From NCBI GenBank assembly GCA_021229015.1, contig CM037788.1, forward strand, positions 37,348,024-37,412,023: a DNA stretch of 64,000 nt, written 5' to 3'. The position numbers and the translations under genes were made by a program. How positions within the stretch are numbered: position 1 is the stretch's first letter; each line of letters opens with the position of its first letter. Positions 47,201 through 58,500 of the stretch are shown one piece after another. The notes below the pieces were generated by a model. It searched no databases, was not told the DNA's origin, and saw nothing but the letters and a program-made list of their open reading frames with translations. The stretch is from Solen grandis. Its lineage: Eukaryota; Mollusca; Bivalvia; Adapedonta; Solenidae.

Positions 47201-47765
47201 TCCTAGCCTTTTGTTTTTACTTCTTCATTAAAAACTGTAAAAACATCCAATACTGTTATATATCATGCAAGTAGAAGAAAGGTAATTGTAACTTTTTTTA
47301 TTTGCTACTACAGATTAGATATGCATGTAATTGAGAATTAAGGTAATTTAGACATATGCGTATTTACTTTGATTCTATAGATTGTGAGAATGCATATATT
47401 TCTACCTAGTATCAGTTCATCAATTTTGAAGGAAGCGTAACCTTGACATCAAATATCACGTGTTTTTCACGTTTTCAGGTGGCCCAGTGGTTCAGCCCAC
47501 AAATCCCCCAACCATTATTGTACAGCCAACAAACCCACCGGTAGTCACACTTGCTCCATCTACCAGTGGCAACTGTGTTCGATCCCTGGCCGACTGTATC
47601 AACCGTTTGCCAGGAGACTACGCCTACTGTGACAACTGCCGCATGTTCGCCACGTGCGCCGCCAGTGGTTTCTACGTCAGACAGTGTCCAGGCCTGTCCG
47701 TTTTTGACGCTGCTTTAGACAGATGTACAGAAAACATCAACAGAGCTTGTAAATTTGTCAAGTAA
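44239..47765 (+). CDS. Secreted CCP plus chitin-binding type-2 protein A, 190 aa
   Basis: Five exons: 44239-44257, 45298-45354, 45789-45876, 46470-46591, 47479-47765; 573 bp including TAA. The signal peptide is MLFIIAASVLLWSADA, split by a phase 1 intron after only 19 bases. A short FPNNNGKG spacer and acidic EPEPEL lead into a six-cysteine CCP (FACPPPRAPQFGSIKC, SCMAQCDTGFVFED, IKCDL, VPKC) that is split by a phase 2 intron. The last exon has a Pro/Thr linker (VVQPTNPP twice) and a peritrophin-like chitin-binding type-2 domain with cysteine spacing C-x6-C-x10-C-x2-C-x5-C-x9-C-x12-C-x7-C, containing DYAYCDNCRMFATC and FYVRQCPG. The protein probably binds chitin in an extracellular matrix or cuticle; this is family knowledge, not shown here. 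It is a tandem paralog of the gene at 52249. A variant poly(A) signal ATTAAA lies at 47862. Confidence 0.9.
44399..44580. mobile_element. ~180 bp MITE in intron 1 of gene A
   Basis: The left end reads GTTGAACCTATATTAGCGACCA. The reverse complement of the right end reads GGTTAAATCTGTCCTTAGCGGCCA. These are imperfect inverted termini of about 22 bp, flanked by TA dinucleotides, which suggests a Tc1/mariner-type MITE. No coding capacity. Confidence 0.5.
46725..46935 (+). repeat. Degraded SINE in intron 4 of gene A
   Basis: B-box-like GATTCAATCTCGG and the tail GCGACTGGGTGTGGCTTCAT GTCATTTGACACTCG. Confidence 0.5.
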
Positions 47766-47861
47766 TTAGCTTAAAAATTCCAAAGACTTTAGAATTGTTT
47801 TCTTATAAAACTGTGACGATATACAATATTTGATGTTATTATGATACCATGATATTAATCA

Positions 47862-47867
47862 ATTAAA
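47862..47867 (+). promoter_or_regulatory. Variant poly(A) signal ATTAAA of gene A
   Basis: ATTAAA about 97 bp after the stop codon, followed within 40 bp by a TG/T-rich stretch. No AATAAA lies nearer. Confidence 0.45.
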
Positions 47868-48459
47868 ATATTTGTCAAATAATTTGTGTTCATTTGTTTT
47901 GTTTGTCCAATCATCAGGGTTCCCAACAGGACTCGAATTAATGGAGTCTTTGACAAAGATTTGTGAAAATGCTTTAAAAGTCTTCAGTGCAGATAAAAGC
48001 ACCCACTGACTTGGAGTTACAGGCTCTTTTGATCAAATTGCATTTGCTATAAAATAAAAAAAATGACTTGATGGACCATAATCACAATTTAATGATGAAT
48101 GGACCTTAATTGAATGGAATGTTTTGTCCTGATATTTCATGTATTTTTATCTAAGACATTCTCTGGATGACAAACATAGTTGTTAATGTACAGTAAAAAT
48201 GCAATATTCCTAGGAAGGATATCCGAACATCCAACATTATGCGACGCATAATCCCAGTCCATGAGAGAGAAACACGAAACTACTCTCGATTTTCGAACCT
48301 TGCGATTATCCACTTTTACCATTCTCCACACAAGTCCTTGGATAAAAGCAACTGATCAATGAAATTAATTGAAACTGGTATAAGTGGTAAATTATTAACA
48401 TCATATGTTAAAATCACTTATGAAAATGTCAAATCATGTGTTAATTGACCCCGAATATG

Positions 48460-48860
48460 AATTATTCAGACTTTATTGATGTAACTCTTGGTTGGAAACA
48501 GGGGAAGCCCCTCTCCCCGACACTATTTATCCTTTTTATCAATGGTATAAACAAACCCTGGATTTTAATTATTTAACAGAAAATGATATAAATTATTTTT
48601 CAATGTTCATGCTATTATACGCGGATAACATCGCATTATTTACAACAGATCCAGTAAGTTTGCAAAAGCAACTTGATTGCATAAATACTTTTTCGAATAT
48701 TTGGGGTCTAAAAAGAAATACAAATAAAACTAAAATTTGTGTTTTCCAAACTCAAAAACGAGATAATAATAATTAATGGAACATAAATGGAGAGAAATAG
48801 AAAATGTTTAATCATTTTACTATCTGGGTATTAAATTTCATTACACCGGTAGTATGAGAG
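48460..48860 (+). mobile_element. Decayed LINE reverse transcriptase fragment
   Basis: A 94-codon open stretch (48492-48776) plus flanks keeps reverse-transcriptase signatures: a degraded G-x-KQGE-x-PLSPT block just upstream, then LLYADNIALF, where the catalytic YADD has become YADN, then QKQLDCINTFSNIWGLK and NTNKTKICVF. Frame breaks before and after show that it is dead. In another frame the sequence continues as NHF-YLGIKFHYTGS. It is a non-LTR retrotransposon fragment lying between the two chitin-binding paralogs. Confidence 0.75.
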
Positions 48861-48953
48861 AGGCAACAATGTCAGGAGGTTGTTTCTAACCCTAATGCTA
48901 GGACCCTATATTCCTGAACAATGTTTTAAACGGGTGTTAAAAAAGGTGACAAT

Positions 48954-50955
48954 TAGGGTTGGACACCGATTCCCGGTATCGGTCCAATACCGAATAGTAA
49001 CTTCGTAAAGTACCGGTATATACCGTTTCGTAAAATACCGGTGCCTGGTTTCGATACTTCTGTAATTGTGTTAATAAATAATGCTTTAAAACGTAAAAAT
49101 GTAAACAAATAACTTTAAAAATGGCCTTAAAACACAGATAACTAACCGTGAACAAAATATAAGGATCCATAACGTGTAATAGCAGCACTGACTGACATAT
49201 AGAGCAAGTCATGGGACAATCCTTATTTCACAAATAAACATTTCCATTTATAAAATACTTACTGACGAAGAATTGACAAAAAGTCCTAAAATAAAAAAAA
49301 AGTATTTATTACACTATTTAAAAGAATGATAATGCACACTCGAGGAGGCCGCCATTTTTGTTTAGACGCGGGTGTTTTGCGGACTTAAAAAAAAAGTTCT
49401 GCTGCTTCCGCAAGTCAATCATACAAAATCATTATTCACACCTCTAGTATCAACAAGTGTTATTTTAATATGTAAATATTCATCTCTTATAATTCAATAT
49501 GGAATGGCATTGTACTAATTTAAACGTTTTGATTTTGTAATTATTTTCATGTATGTACAATGATGAGTTGTAAATGAAGATATTACTACTACAACTACAT
49601 TTAATTTGCATTGTTACGTTGATTTTAAATATGGCCAGTTGTTTGAGTAATAATCTTCAAATGTTGACACCTTATTGTTTGTTTGTCGCAAGTCCCTTTC
49701 CAAATGGAATTTGATGTATACAATTTTCTTAAACCGAACAGTTCTGTCCAAAATGAAACTAACTAGCTAGAATATCGTCTGAATTATATCATAAAAACAA
49801 TACAATCATAACATGATGGCAATCATTGTTGGTCTCAGTAATGACGATGCGAACATCACATTTGGCTGTATGTCGTCAATTAATTATTAAGTAGTTCCAG
49901 GAGGGTCACAACAATGTAATCATAATATGAATATGAATAAAAATTTTTTTTTTTTAAAATAATAAGAAACATATTTCTGAATAAATTATGAAATCGTACA
50001 CTCGTATAGACTTCGCCGAACACCGATATGACTTCTTAGTGGGTGGGGTAAAGCTTGAAAAACTACGAACAAATTGAAAGCTTGTGTATTCTGCTCCCCT
50101 TCTCCGAAATTGAAGTCATAGAAATGCACACAATACATAAGAGTTTACGGCTTTTTACAACTGAAATGGTCGGTGTTGGAAACCGTACGAAAAATTCCAA
50201 AGTTTGGGCATATTATTCTAAGTGAATTAACGGTGGCAAACGTAGTTTGTTAGGGCCGTTTGTAATGGTTGGTGTTCAAGAATGCTGACGTACTGATGAA
50301 GAGATTTAAGTTCTTTTAGTTGAGATTTCTTTTTCAATCCCTCAATATTCTATGTGCAAAAGAGTGACTGTACACTTTTAAGTTCAACTTAACTGTGTTT
50401 AAAGTCAAATCTAGTCAATATAAATACTTTTCGAAGGTGGTTATTAGATGTGTAAATTTGATATTTCTAGTCGTAATTATCATTTGTTTGTTTTGTTAAG
50501 CATATGTTATCATTTCTTTTTGTCTTTAGCTATTAAAATATTAAAAAGATTTTCCTTAGATTTTTTTCTCCAGCACCAAAATGTTCTGAGCATTACTGTT
50601 TAAGTCTTGCCATGTTCATTGAATAAAAAAAATAAGAATAAAAAAAAAAAAATTAATGTACAACGACTTTTATATAATTTAATGTGTATGTTGTTTTAAA
50701 ACTAAACACAGCATAAAAAAATAAGAAAATTCTCAAAGGTATACTTTACAGCATAGCATTACATAAGATTAGTTAATATAAATAAAACAGATTATAGTAC
50801 ATGATTTACCTTATTAGTGCTTATCTGCAACAAAGGCTTTGATATGGTAAACTGACAGTAATCATAGTATCAGTATCGTTAAAATACCGGTATCGTTTCG
50901 TATTGTATTTCGTATTGGTATCGGACCGTTTCGTGAATAACGATATCCAACCCTA
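48954..50955. mobile_element. 2.0 kb DNA-transposon-like element with terminal inverted repeats
   Basis: The left end reads TAGGGTTGGACACCG and the reverse complement of the right end reads TAGGGTTGGATATCG, 13 of 15 identical. Next to both ends lie clusters of ACCGGTAT / ATACCGGT words (48970-49045 and 50870-50935). I see no long open frame inside, so it appears non-autonomous. I could not find a convincing target-site duplication. It lies about 100 bp past the reverse-transcriptase remnant. Confidence 0.65.
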
Positions 50956-51851
50956 GACTGACCATGTCTTGTGTTGGAAACTTACAGCTTGAAACATACA
51001 AGAAATACCTAAGTAAATTTAACTTGGGCTATATACTAGCCATTGATTTCATATATAAGATGAAAAAATGTATATACAAATGAAACTAAAATTGAACTTC
51101 TCAGCTTTGAAACCAGAACTCCAAACAAAGTCCTTACTACTATGATCCCAAGCCAGTGATACGGCTGGTCGATACCTAAGCCCATATACCATAAGCCAAA
51201 CAAGTGAAACTATCCCTGAGTCTCAACTGTTATGTCTCAAGAGACCTAGTCCCAGACCAAGTTGTGAAACCTTATATGAGCTAAACCTCAGCCAGTATCA
51301 ACTTGGCACAATCCTTGACAAAGATATGCCCAAATATATTTGCTTAACTCCTTTGTTTCATTGTGATCCGCAATCTTAGACTGGCCCACTCTAGGCAACC
51401 ATTGAACGGCGTATGCAAGACTTTTACACTCTGTAGCAAGGTCGGGTACTAGAATAATGCTTAAAAAGACTTTAAGTAATTATATAAAAGGCATCTTTTA
51501 CTAAAATAAGGTCCCATGGTCACTTGATGGACTATGATCACAATTTAATGATGTATGGATGAAGTACCTTTACACGGCCAAACAAAACCGGGAGTAAACG
51601 CATTAATTTTTATAATCAAAATCTACCTGTCACATTGCATGAAAATAATAGGATAACAATAATAATCTTGTCTGTATGCATGTTCGGTACCAACTTAAGG
51701 GTTAAGGTACAACTGTGAAGTTACTATTTTCATAAAATATGATCTACGCAAGTTTGCAATTATTGGGGTAAAGGGGTTGATAAGAAATCAAAAACCTTGG
51801 GCATGTTTCACTAAATTTGGAACGAAAAAAAAAAGTATCGTATGTGCCTAT

Positions 51852-51927
51852 CGATGGATGAGAGAGAAACTAGGCTAAGTGCTTATATATTTACATACAA
51901 TTAGCCTAGTTTCACTCTCATCTATCG
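51852..51927. repeat. Hairpin, 27-bp stem and 22-nt loop
   Basis: The left arm 51852-51878 and right arm 51901-51927 are reverse complements with two mismatches in 27; the core GAAACTAGGCTAA is perfect. The loop is AT-rich. It lies about 320 bp upstream of the start codon of gene B. Confidence 0.7.
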
Positions 51928-52164
51928 CTATCTATATTTGCATTAACAATATTCTGAATGTTTTATCAGAAAGTGATTAGTTTGTGTCAAATATTGTATC
52001 AGGTCACTCCCCTTTTAATTATGTTGCATTGTGCAACTATTAACTAAGTAAATGTAGATACAATGTGGGACAACGTTTATAAGGAAATTTTATCATACGA
52101 ACTTAAAGTTATTGAAATGGCCCCTAGTTTTAAAGGTCCCTTGATCGGACCCTTATTATCAAGG

Positions 52165-52220
52165 GGGCTCTAGATAAGACGATAGGTCTGTTAGGTCACA
52201 TCCATCTTGACCACTGTAGT
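52165..52220 (+). promoter_or_regulatory. Promoter block of gene B conserved with gene A
   Basis: CTCTAGATAAGACGATAGGTC, then TCACATCCATCTTGACCACT. AGATAAG is at 52172-52178, 77 bp before the ATG at 52249. Confidence 0.5.
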
Positions 52221-52248
52221 ACGTCTTCAACGTGGTTTTGTTCAAGGA

Positions 52249-55200
52249 ATGTATTCTTTAATTGCAGGTAAGATCTACTGCTTTTCAATAATTAATCTTC
52301 TATTTTGGTCTAAACTAATTTTTGACCGTCGATGAGGAAATAAGTTATTACAACTTTTTAATCCATCTCGATGTTCCTTTGAATGAACAAGTGCTTTGCG
52401 CCTGGGAGGGTCATGAAAGATTCGTGCCCCCAATGGAATTCGAACCAACACCAATCGTATCCGCAGTAGCCAGTCAGACACATAACCACTAGACCACGGC
52501 GCCCTCTCAGCATTTTAATTGAAGAATTTGTAAGAATATGGTTGAATAAAGACTAATTGATAAAAATACATCAGAATATTTGTGTGTGCAAGTTAAACGT
52601 TATGCTTAGATATATCTTAAAATTTGACATGAAACAAAGAGTCACCAAGAAACTAGACACTCATGAGCATCTATCTCTGTGTATTTATGTTTCGAAGCAA
52701 GCTGCTTACGAATGTCTAAAATGTATCGAATTGATTTCCAAGGATAATGTTTTTGCGGTTGCTGATGCATTTGTTTACATGTACGCTGACATATCATTCA
52801 TATGAAACAAAGGTATTAAATGTCCATAACAAGATGAACGAACTTGTTACAGAAAATAGTACTGGGCGATTTTCAGTGTTACTGACGAAATTAAGCACAA
52901 CTATTGTTAGTTAAAATAGTTATTTCTGTTATAAAATTTGCTTTTATTTTTAGATCTATTATTTATATTTTTTGTTGTAGTAGTAGTAGTACCACATCTA
53001 CTTTGCACATAGACGATTCTATCCTTTTAGTCAAGTACGAATTATCTCCCCTGACAAATACTCTTCATCTTCCAGGCGGCCATTACGGGAATGAAAAACA
53101 ATGACTAAATGAGAATCTCATAAATCAGTCAAATACTGGACAATTATGCCATATAAAAGCAGTAGTGGTAGGAAGTGTGATGTGGTTAGTTGCAGTTATA
53201 ATCTGAAAAAGCTCTACGATTGGAAAAATTAAGGCTTAAATGTTCATATATTGCTGTATATGACTGTATATCACTCTATATGACGATGGAATTGTTATGC
53301 TTAGATCAGAGATAGTAAACCTGTTACGTTCTTTTATTTTTTCATTTATTTATTTTTTGTCGTTATTATTAGTAGTTGTAGAAGTGGTAATAGTAGTATT
53401 AATCTGATCAGAGTTATTGATATTAGTATTGATAATATCATTTGTAATAGTATCATCAATATCATTATTCTCATAAAATTAGTTTTAATAATAGTAATAT
53501 AATTATTAAATTATAATTTTATTTCCAGCTTCCATTCTCCTGTGGAGTGCTGAGGCACTCTTATTTCCGAACAACAATGGCAAGGGTAAATCCACTCTTT
53601 TATACATGTACTTCTTATCATGTTACGTTATCTACTATTGTTGTCCAGTTATGTTGCGATATTTTTAGGACAAAAGGGGGCAATAGGCAATCTTTGAAGA
53701 ATCGCGAGGCTCTTAAACTTTAGAGGGTAAAGTTTGTATACCTCGGTAAAGGCATCATGGTATTCGGAACAACGTTCCTCGAAACATCGACACTTTACTG
53801 CATTCCTTTTTTGATACATTCGCAGCTTTTATTTATAAAAATCTCTGTCTATTTGTCTGAGTTTTTTCTCAGTTTTACTCTCTATTTCCTATCTTTTATC
53901 CAATTCCCTTTCTATATATCGTATTTACTATCTGATTTAGTTACTATTTTTTCTTATTGATATATATTTATAACGTCGTCCTCATAACGATACTAAAAAC
54001 TTTATATACACATTTTCGTACAAATAACATCTAAGAGCATACACTCGGTCAAAAATTATATCACAAATGTTGATAAAATTTTGGATAACATGAATCTTTA
54101 CCGGTGAGTTGATTTCCTTTCAAAGGGAGTTAATCCTTACCAAGACCACATAAAGAGCACATAACTCCAGACAGCTCCTTTGAGGAGCCTTTCAAGGGCT
54201 GTCTGATTAGGGCCTCCTCTGTTTGTTAATACAAAAATGTAGTTCAGATTCCACACAGTCTTTATGGCAAAAAACTCATATACCATTTAATGGTCGGTAA
54301 ATTAATAGATTAAATTTGAACATGAATATTCTTGAGATAATTGGTAAACTGAGGTACTAAGTATAGTGAATTTTCACTTTGGTTGGTAAAATGCTTTAGA
54401 GTAGCGTGTTATTTCTACGGGAGCAATTATTTGCGACTTTGCAATAAATTACGAAGTTTTTTTCTACGGATTATTTGACCATGAAATCAAAACATAATTG
54501 AAACCATATTGTCTCACAGAGCCCGAACCCGAGCTGTATTTTGCATGTCCCCCACCTCGCGCCCCTCGTTTCGGAAGCATCAAATGTGATTATGGCCTTT
54601 TAGATATGTAAGTAGATGTGTATATGTATTGCATAATATACATCCCAGCATTGAATATCAAGCCTTATATACATGTTAAATTATCATTTGTTACATTTTG
54701 TGACCGACTGTATATATATTACACAAAACAGCGGGTATGTTGTGATATATGGTGAATGTAATAAAGTATTTATCATGTTTGAGCTATGTGATATATCGTG
54801 GTCATCGTTTATTGACAAAAACTCGTTTCATATAATTCCAACCAACTCGTTTAATATATTCAATAAATGATGACCTCTTATAATAAAAATGTACTGGTGA
54901 ATTGGTGCATTACGTGATAGTACGTGGATACATCATATCAAAGGGCTCATTACAAATCGTGAATGGAAGAAATGGCTTAGAATCGCAACAAAATGGCGAG
55001 AGCCTATGAGTGATTATCATATAGCATATACCATGTCTAATTCTGGTACTAATAGTCCCATTCTATGAAACTAAGTATACAATTATGTAATATCGGTTGC
55101 CCAAGTCTCTTGATTATCCGAGGATTTCTAGTCTCGAATTACCGCTGTTTTATTATACATGTAAATTGTAATATCGGGAATGTATTATAAATTGCCCATG

Positions 55201-57442
55201 GGAAGATCGTGTGAACTTCTGTAAATATCTAGTATTCTCATTCTATAATCTTTAGTTTTTCTGCCACTTTTTTTGTTGCAATTTTACATGTGATGATGCT
55301 ATTTTTTCAGGAGCTGTACGGCTCAGTGTGACTCCGGCTTTCAGTTCGAGGATGGTACCATTTCTTATGATTTGAAATGCGACTTGATTGAAGGTGGAAC
55401 AACTTACGTACCAACATGTGTAAGAATCGGTCAGTATACAAGTAAACTATTGTCCATCGTCCCCGGTGGTCGAGCGATTACAGCGTCCGCCTCGTAAACG
55501 AGATATCATATGTTCGATCCACGGCCACGTCATACCAATAGTTGAAAACGGCACTGATTTGAACACTGCAAATATGGCTAGTTCTAGGACTGATTGGCCG
55601 GTATAAGAAATATATGACTGGGCATGATATCATGCCACTGGTTATATCACAGAGAATCAGTTCTCCATCAGTCGCACTATTAACTATTGATCAATTTAAA
55701 TTCACCTGAACACAAGTTTTCGGGACTTGAGGAACAATTGTCCATCTGATTTTTATTTATTTATTTATTCATTTTTATTTTGCATTTGGATTCTGAACTA
55801 AGCATATGACATCACATTTATATGTATCATTGGAGTATGGACAAACTTAAATTCTCGAATGGAGCAATGCAATTCAAATCGGCGAGGATTGAAATTAGTC
55901 ATACTATCGTAACAGATATGGAAGAGGGATGATATTGTTTTGACCCGTTTATTGTAGCCAAACGCATTAAGGAAATAGATTATATTTAGTTCAGATTTAC
56001 TACATATACCCAAAGGACAAAGAAACGCAGAGTAAACTTTTGTGTCAGTTTTTTATAGGAAGTATTCGACGGTATTACAATTTAAATTATTTTGATAAAG
56101 ATTTTTTTTTCAAACAAAATAAATGCTTTAGAATGAGATGGGGTCTGTCATATGAGGTTTATTGCAAGGTTAGGAGGTAAAAACTTGAGTCTGGCTACTA
56201 CAGATTCTAGTTACCCTGCGTTTCTTTTTCCTTTGAGTATAGTACCTAGACTTGTTTCATCAAGTATGTCGATCATAAAGGGTCAAACTCGTGTCTCCAA
56301 TTCTAAAAAAAATAGCCGTGGATGAACAAGAGTGACCATCGTATTTTGCTTCTGTTCTATAAGTTAAAACTAAACATAGCAGATATATGTGATTATTGAT
56401 CATTATCAATGTTAGATACATTCACCATTTGTATTATGATATTGTAAAAATATATAATTTATATCTAACTTTAGGATAACCGGCTTGTATTTGTTCACAT
56501 TCCAAATTACCGATGAGAATATAGCTTAAACCGGTAAAAGCTTGCCACGATAGATCTCAAAACCGATCTCAACATTAAATACACGGACACTTTATATGAG
56601 ATTAACTTAGAAACATAATTTTATTCTAGCATTCGAAAATGGATCTGAAACGATTGTCTCTTAGATATCTAAGAGTAAATACTATTTCACAATATTGAAA
56701 GTGTTATCCCTTACCCTGTTTCTGTATCACCTCAGCAGGTTAATGTTAAACCCTGTTTATAGAGTTATCATGGTCCAACTTCCTAAATATGTCTAAAATG
56801 CGCATTATCATAATTTCTATCAAGTCGATGTCACTTCATTACATATATTCCAATCTTGTTACACCGCCTATTTTAGGAAACTCCGTATGATCAGTTTTAA
56901 AGGTAAGTCTTTAATGACCTGGCGTATCCGACAACCTGTCTTATCCGACATTTTCGGGTGGTTTTTACTGCATATGGCTCAAGAATACATCATCTGTGAC
57001 TTGACAGTACAAACATAGTGAACGGCTTTTAAATATGCAAGTATGTTCATGGGGAATAAAATAGTTCAAATATTTCATTTTATAAATGAGCTTTTTCTCT
57101 GATGACCAAATACATGTAGTGTCTAATAAAAATCGTATTATTTCTGCACCAGGAGGCGCCATAGTCCAATCCTCGGCGGCTCCAACAGTTGTCGTCCAGC
57201 CAACAAACCCACCGGTTGTCACACTTGCTCCATCTACCAGTGGCAACTGTGTTCGATCCCTGGCCGACTGCATCAACCGTGAGCCACGTGACTACGCCTA
57301 CTGCGACAACTGCCGCATGTTCGCCACGTGCGCCGCCAGTGGTTTCTACGTCAGACAGTGCCCAGGCCTGTCCGTTTTTGACGCCGCTTTAGACAGGTGT
57401 ACGGAACATGTTGGAACTGCTTGTCAAATCGTTAAGCAGTAA
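52249..57442 (+). CDS. Secreted CCP plus chitin-binding type-2 protein B, 190 aa
   Basis: Five exons: 52249-52267, 53529-53585, 54520-54607, 55311-55429, 57153-57442; 573 bp including TAA. The layout is identical to the neighbour at 44239: signal peptide MYSLIAASILLWSAEA, FPNNNGKG spacer, six-cysteine CCP (FACPPPRAPRFGSIKC, SCTAQCDSGFQFED, VPTC) and one exon with linker plus chitin-binding type-2 domain. The CCP second-half exon is 3 bp shorter than in protein A and differs at roughly three bases in ten. The chitin-binding exon is almost the same as in A, including silent sites. The linker begins with VQSSAAPTVVVQPTNPP. The same extracellular chitin-binding role is expected. The nearest AATAAA I found is at 57772, about 330 bp after the stop. 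Confidence 0.9.
52300..52503 (-). repeat. tRNA-derived SINE in intron 1 of gene B
   Basis: On the minus strand: head GGGCGCCGTGGTCTAGTGGT (A box), B box GGTTCGAATTCC, and a body with ATGACCCTCCCAGGCGCAAA G. It is the best preserved member of its family here. Confidence 0.7.
55455..55690 (+). repeat. tRNA-derived SINE in intron 4 of gene B
   Basis: A box TGGTCGAGCGATTACAGCG, B box GTTCGATCCACGG, body, and tail GACTGGGCATGATATCATGC. Confidence 0.65.
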
Positions 57443-58500
57443 AATTCATATGTCTATAAATATAAGTATCTTTACATGACGAGACAAATATTACTCCATG
57501 AAAATGTATATAATTTTAGTCATTGTTTATTCTCCCCAAAATACTTAGGAGGAAGCATATAAAGTAAAACATGGCCTTATAATTATATATTTATTGCCTT
57601 CTTCTCTCGTGAGATATTCAGTAGTAAATGGTTGACCCGGTTTATACAAATAGAAGCGTTTTTTGTGATTCTGATTGTGAACTGTTGATTGATACATGGA
57701 TGAAAAAGGTAAAGCTTTAAATGCTAAAAACTGGGAAGGTGCGTTCTGCGTTCAGACATGTACTTAAGAATAATAAACTTCCACTTGATCAGTTAACTCA
57801 AAAAAGGTGTCCGTTTGCAAAATTATCGCAGTTTTGTAATTTATATGATTATGCTTCATAATTTTAATTACAAATTTTGCCTTAATCTAAATCTATCTAA
57901 ACATATGAGCTAAGATTGTGTTATGTAAGATAATGATTGTAGTCATCAACATTCAGAAAATATACCATTAATAATTTTTACTCTGTGGTACCCTATGTAA
58001 TATGATAATGTCTACCCTGTGTTGCCCCATGTCATATAGCTATGTTGGCGGTTTTAGCCCGTTACGCCAAAATAAATACGTCGCCAAATATAACTACCGC
58101 TAACATATGTATGTATTTTTTATCAGACAAATAGAGATACTGTGAACTCTTGCAATGATTGTCAAAAAAAAATTTTCTTATGGTAAAGAAGCAAAAGATT
58201 GTATCCAAACACCCTGTTTCTCCTTTTGAAGTTAAACAGTAATCGGCTGTATCTAACACAGACAACTTGAAAACTAAACGTATTAAAAAAGATATATTTA
58301 TACAAAAGACAAGCCATGAACCTCACGAGAGCAAATATAAAACAACGCCACATCATGAAAAAAGGTATTAACTATCAACGCAGAAGTGCAAAATAACTTG
58401 TAATTTACATACAATAAGAAAGTCAAGCGAAACTTTTCTTTTTAAATAAAATGTCAAGGTCACCATTTTCCCGATTTGTCGTGACAACGATGACTCCACT
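57443..58500. other. Spacer between convergent gene B and lectin gene
   Basis: About 1 kb of AT-rich sequence between two stop codons facing each other. Only AATAAA at 57772 (plus strand) stands out; no gene or clear repeat is seen. Confidence 0.5.

Larger units (their letters stand above)
47766..52248. other. Spacer between genes A and B
   Basis: Carries the decayed reverse transcriptase, the 2 kb inverted-terminus element, the hairpin at 51852 and the gene B promoter block. A ~40 bp phrase (CTTGATGGACCATAATCACA at 48068, CTTGATGGACTATGATCACA at 51516) occurs on both sides of the transposon region. Confidence 0.6.
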
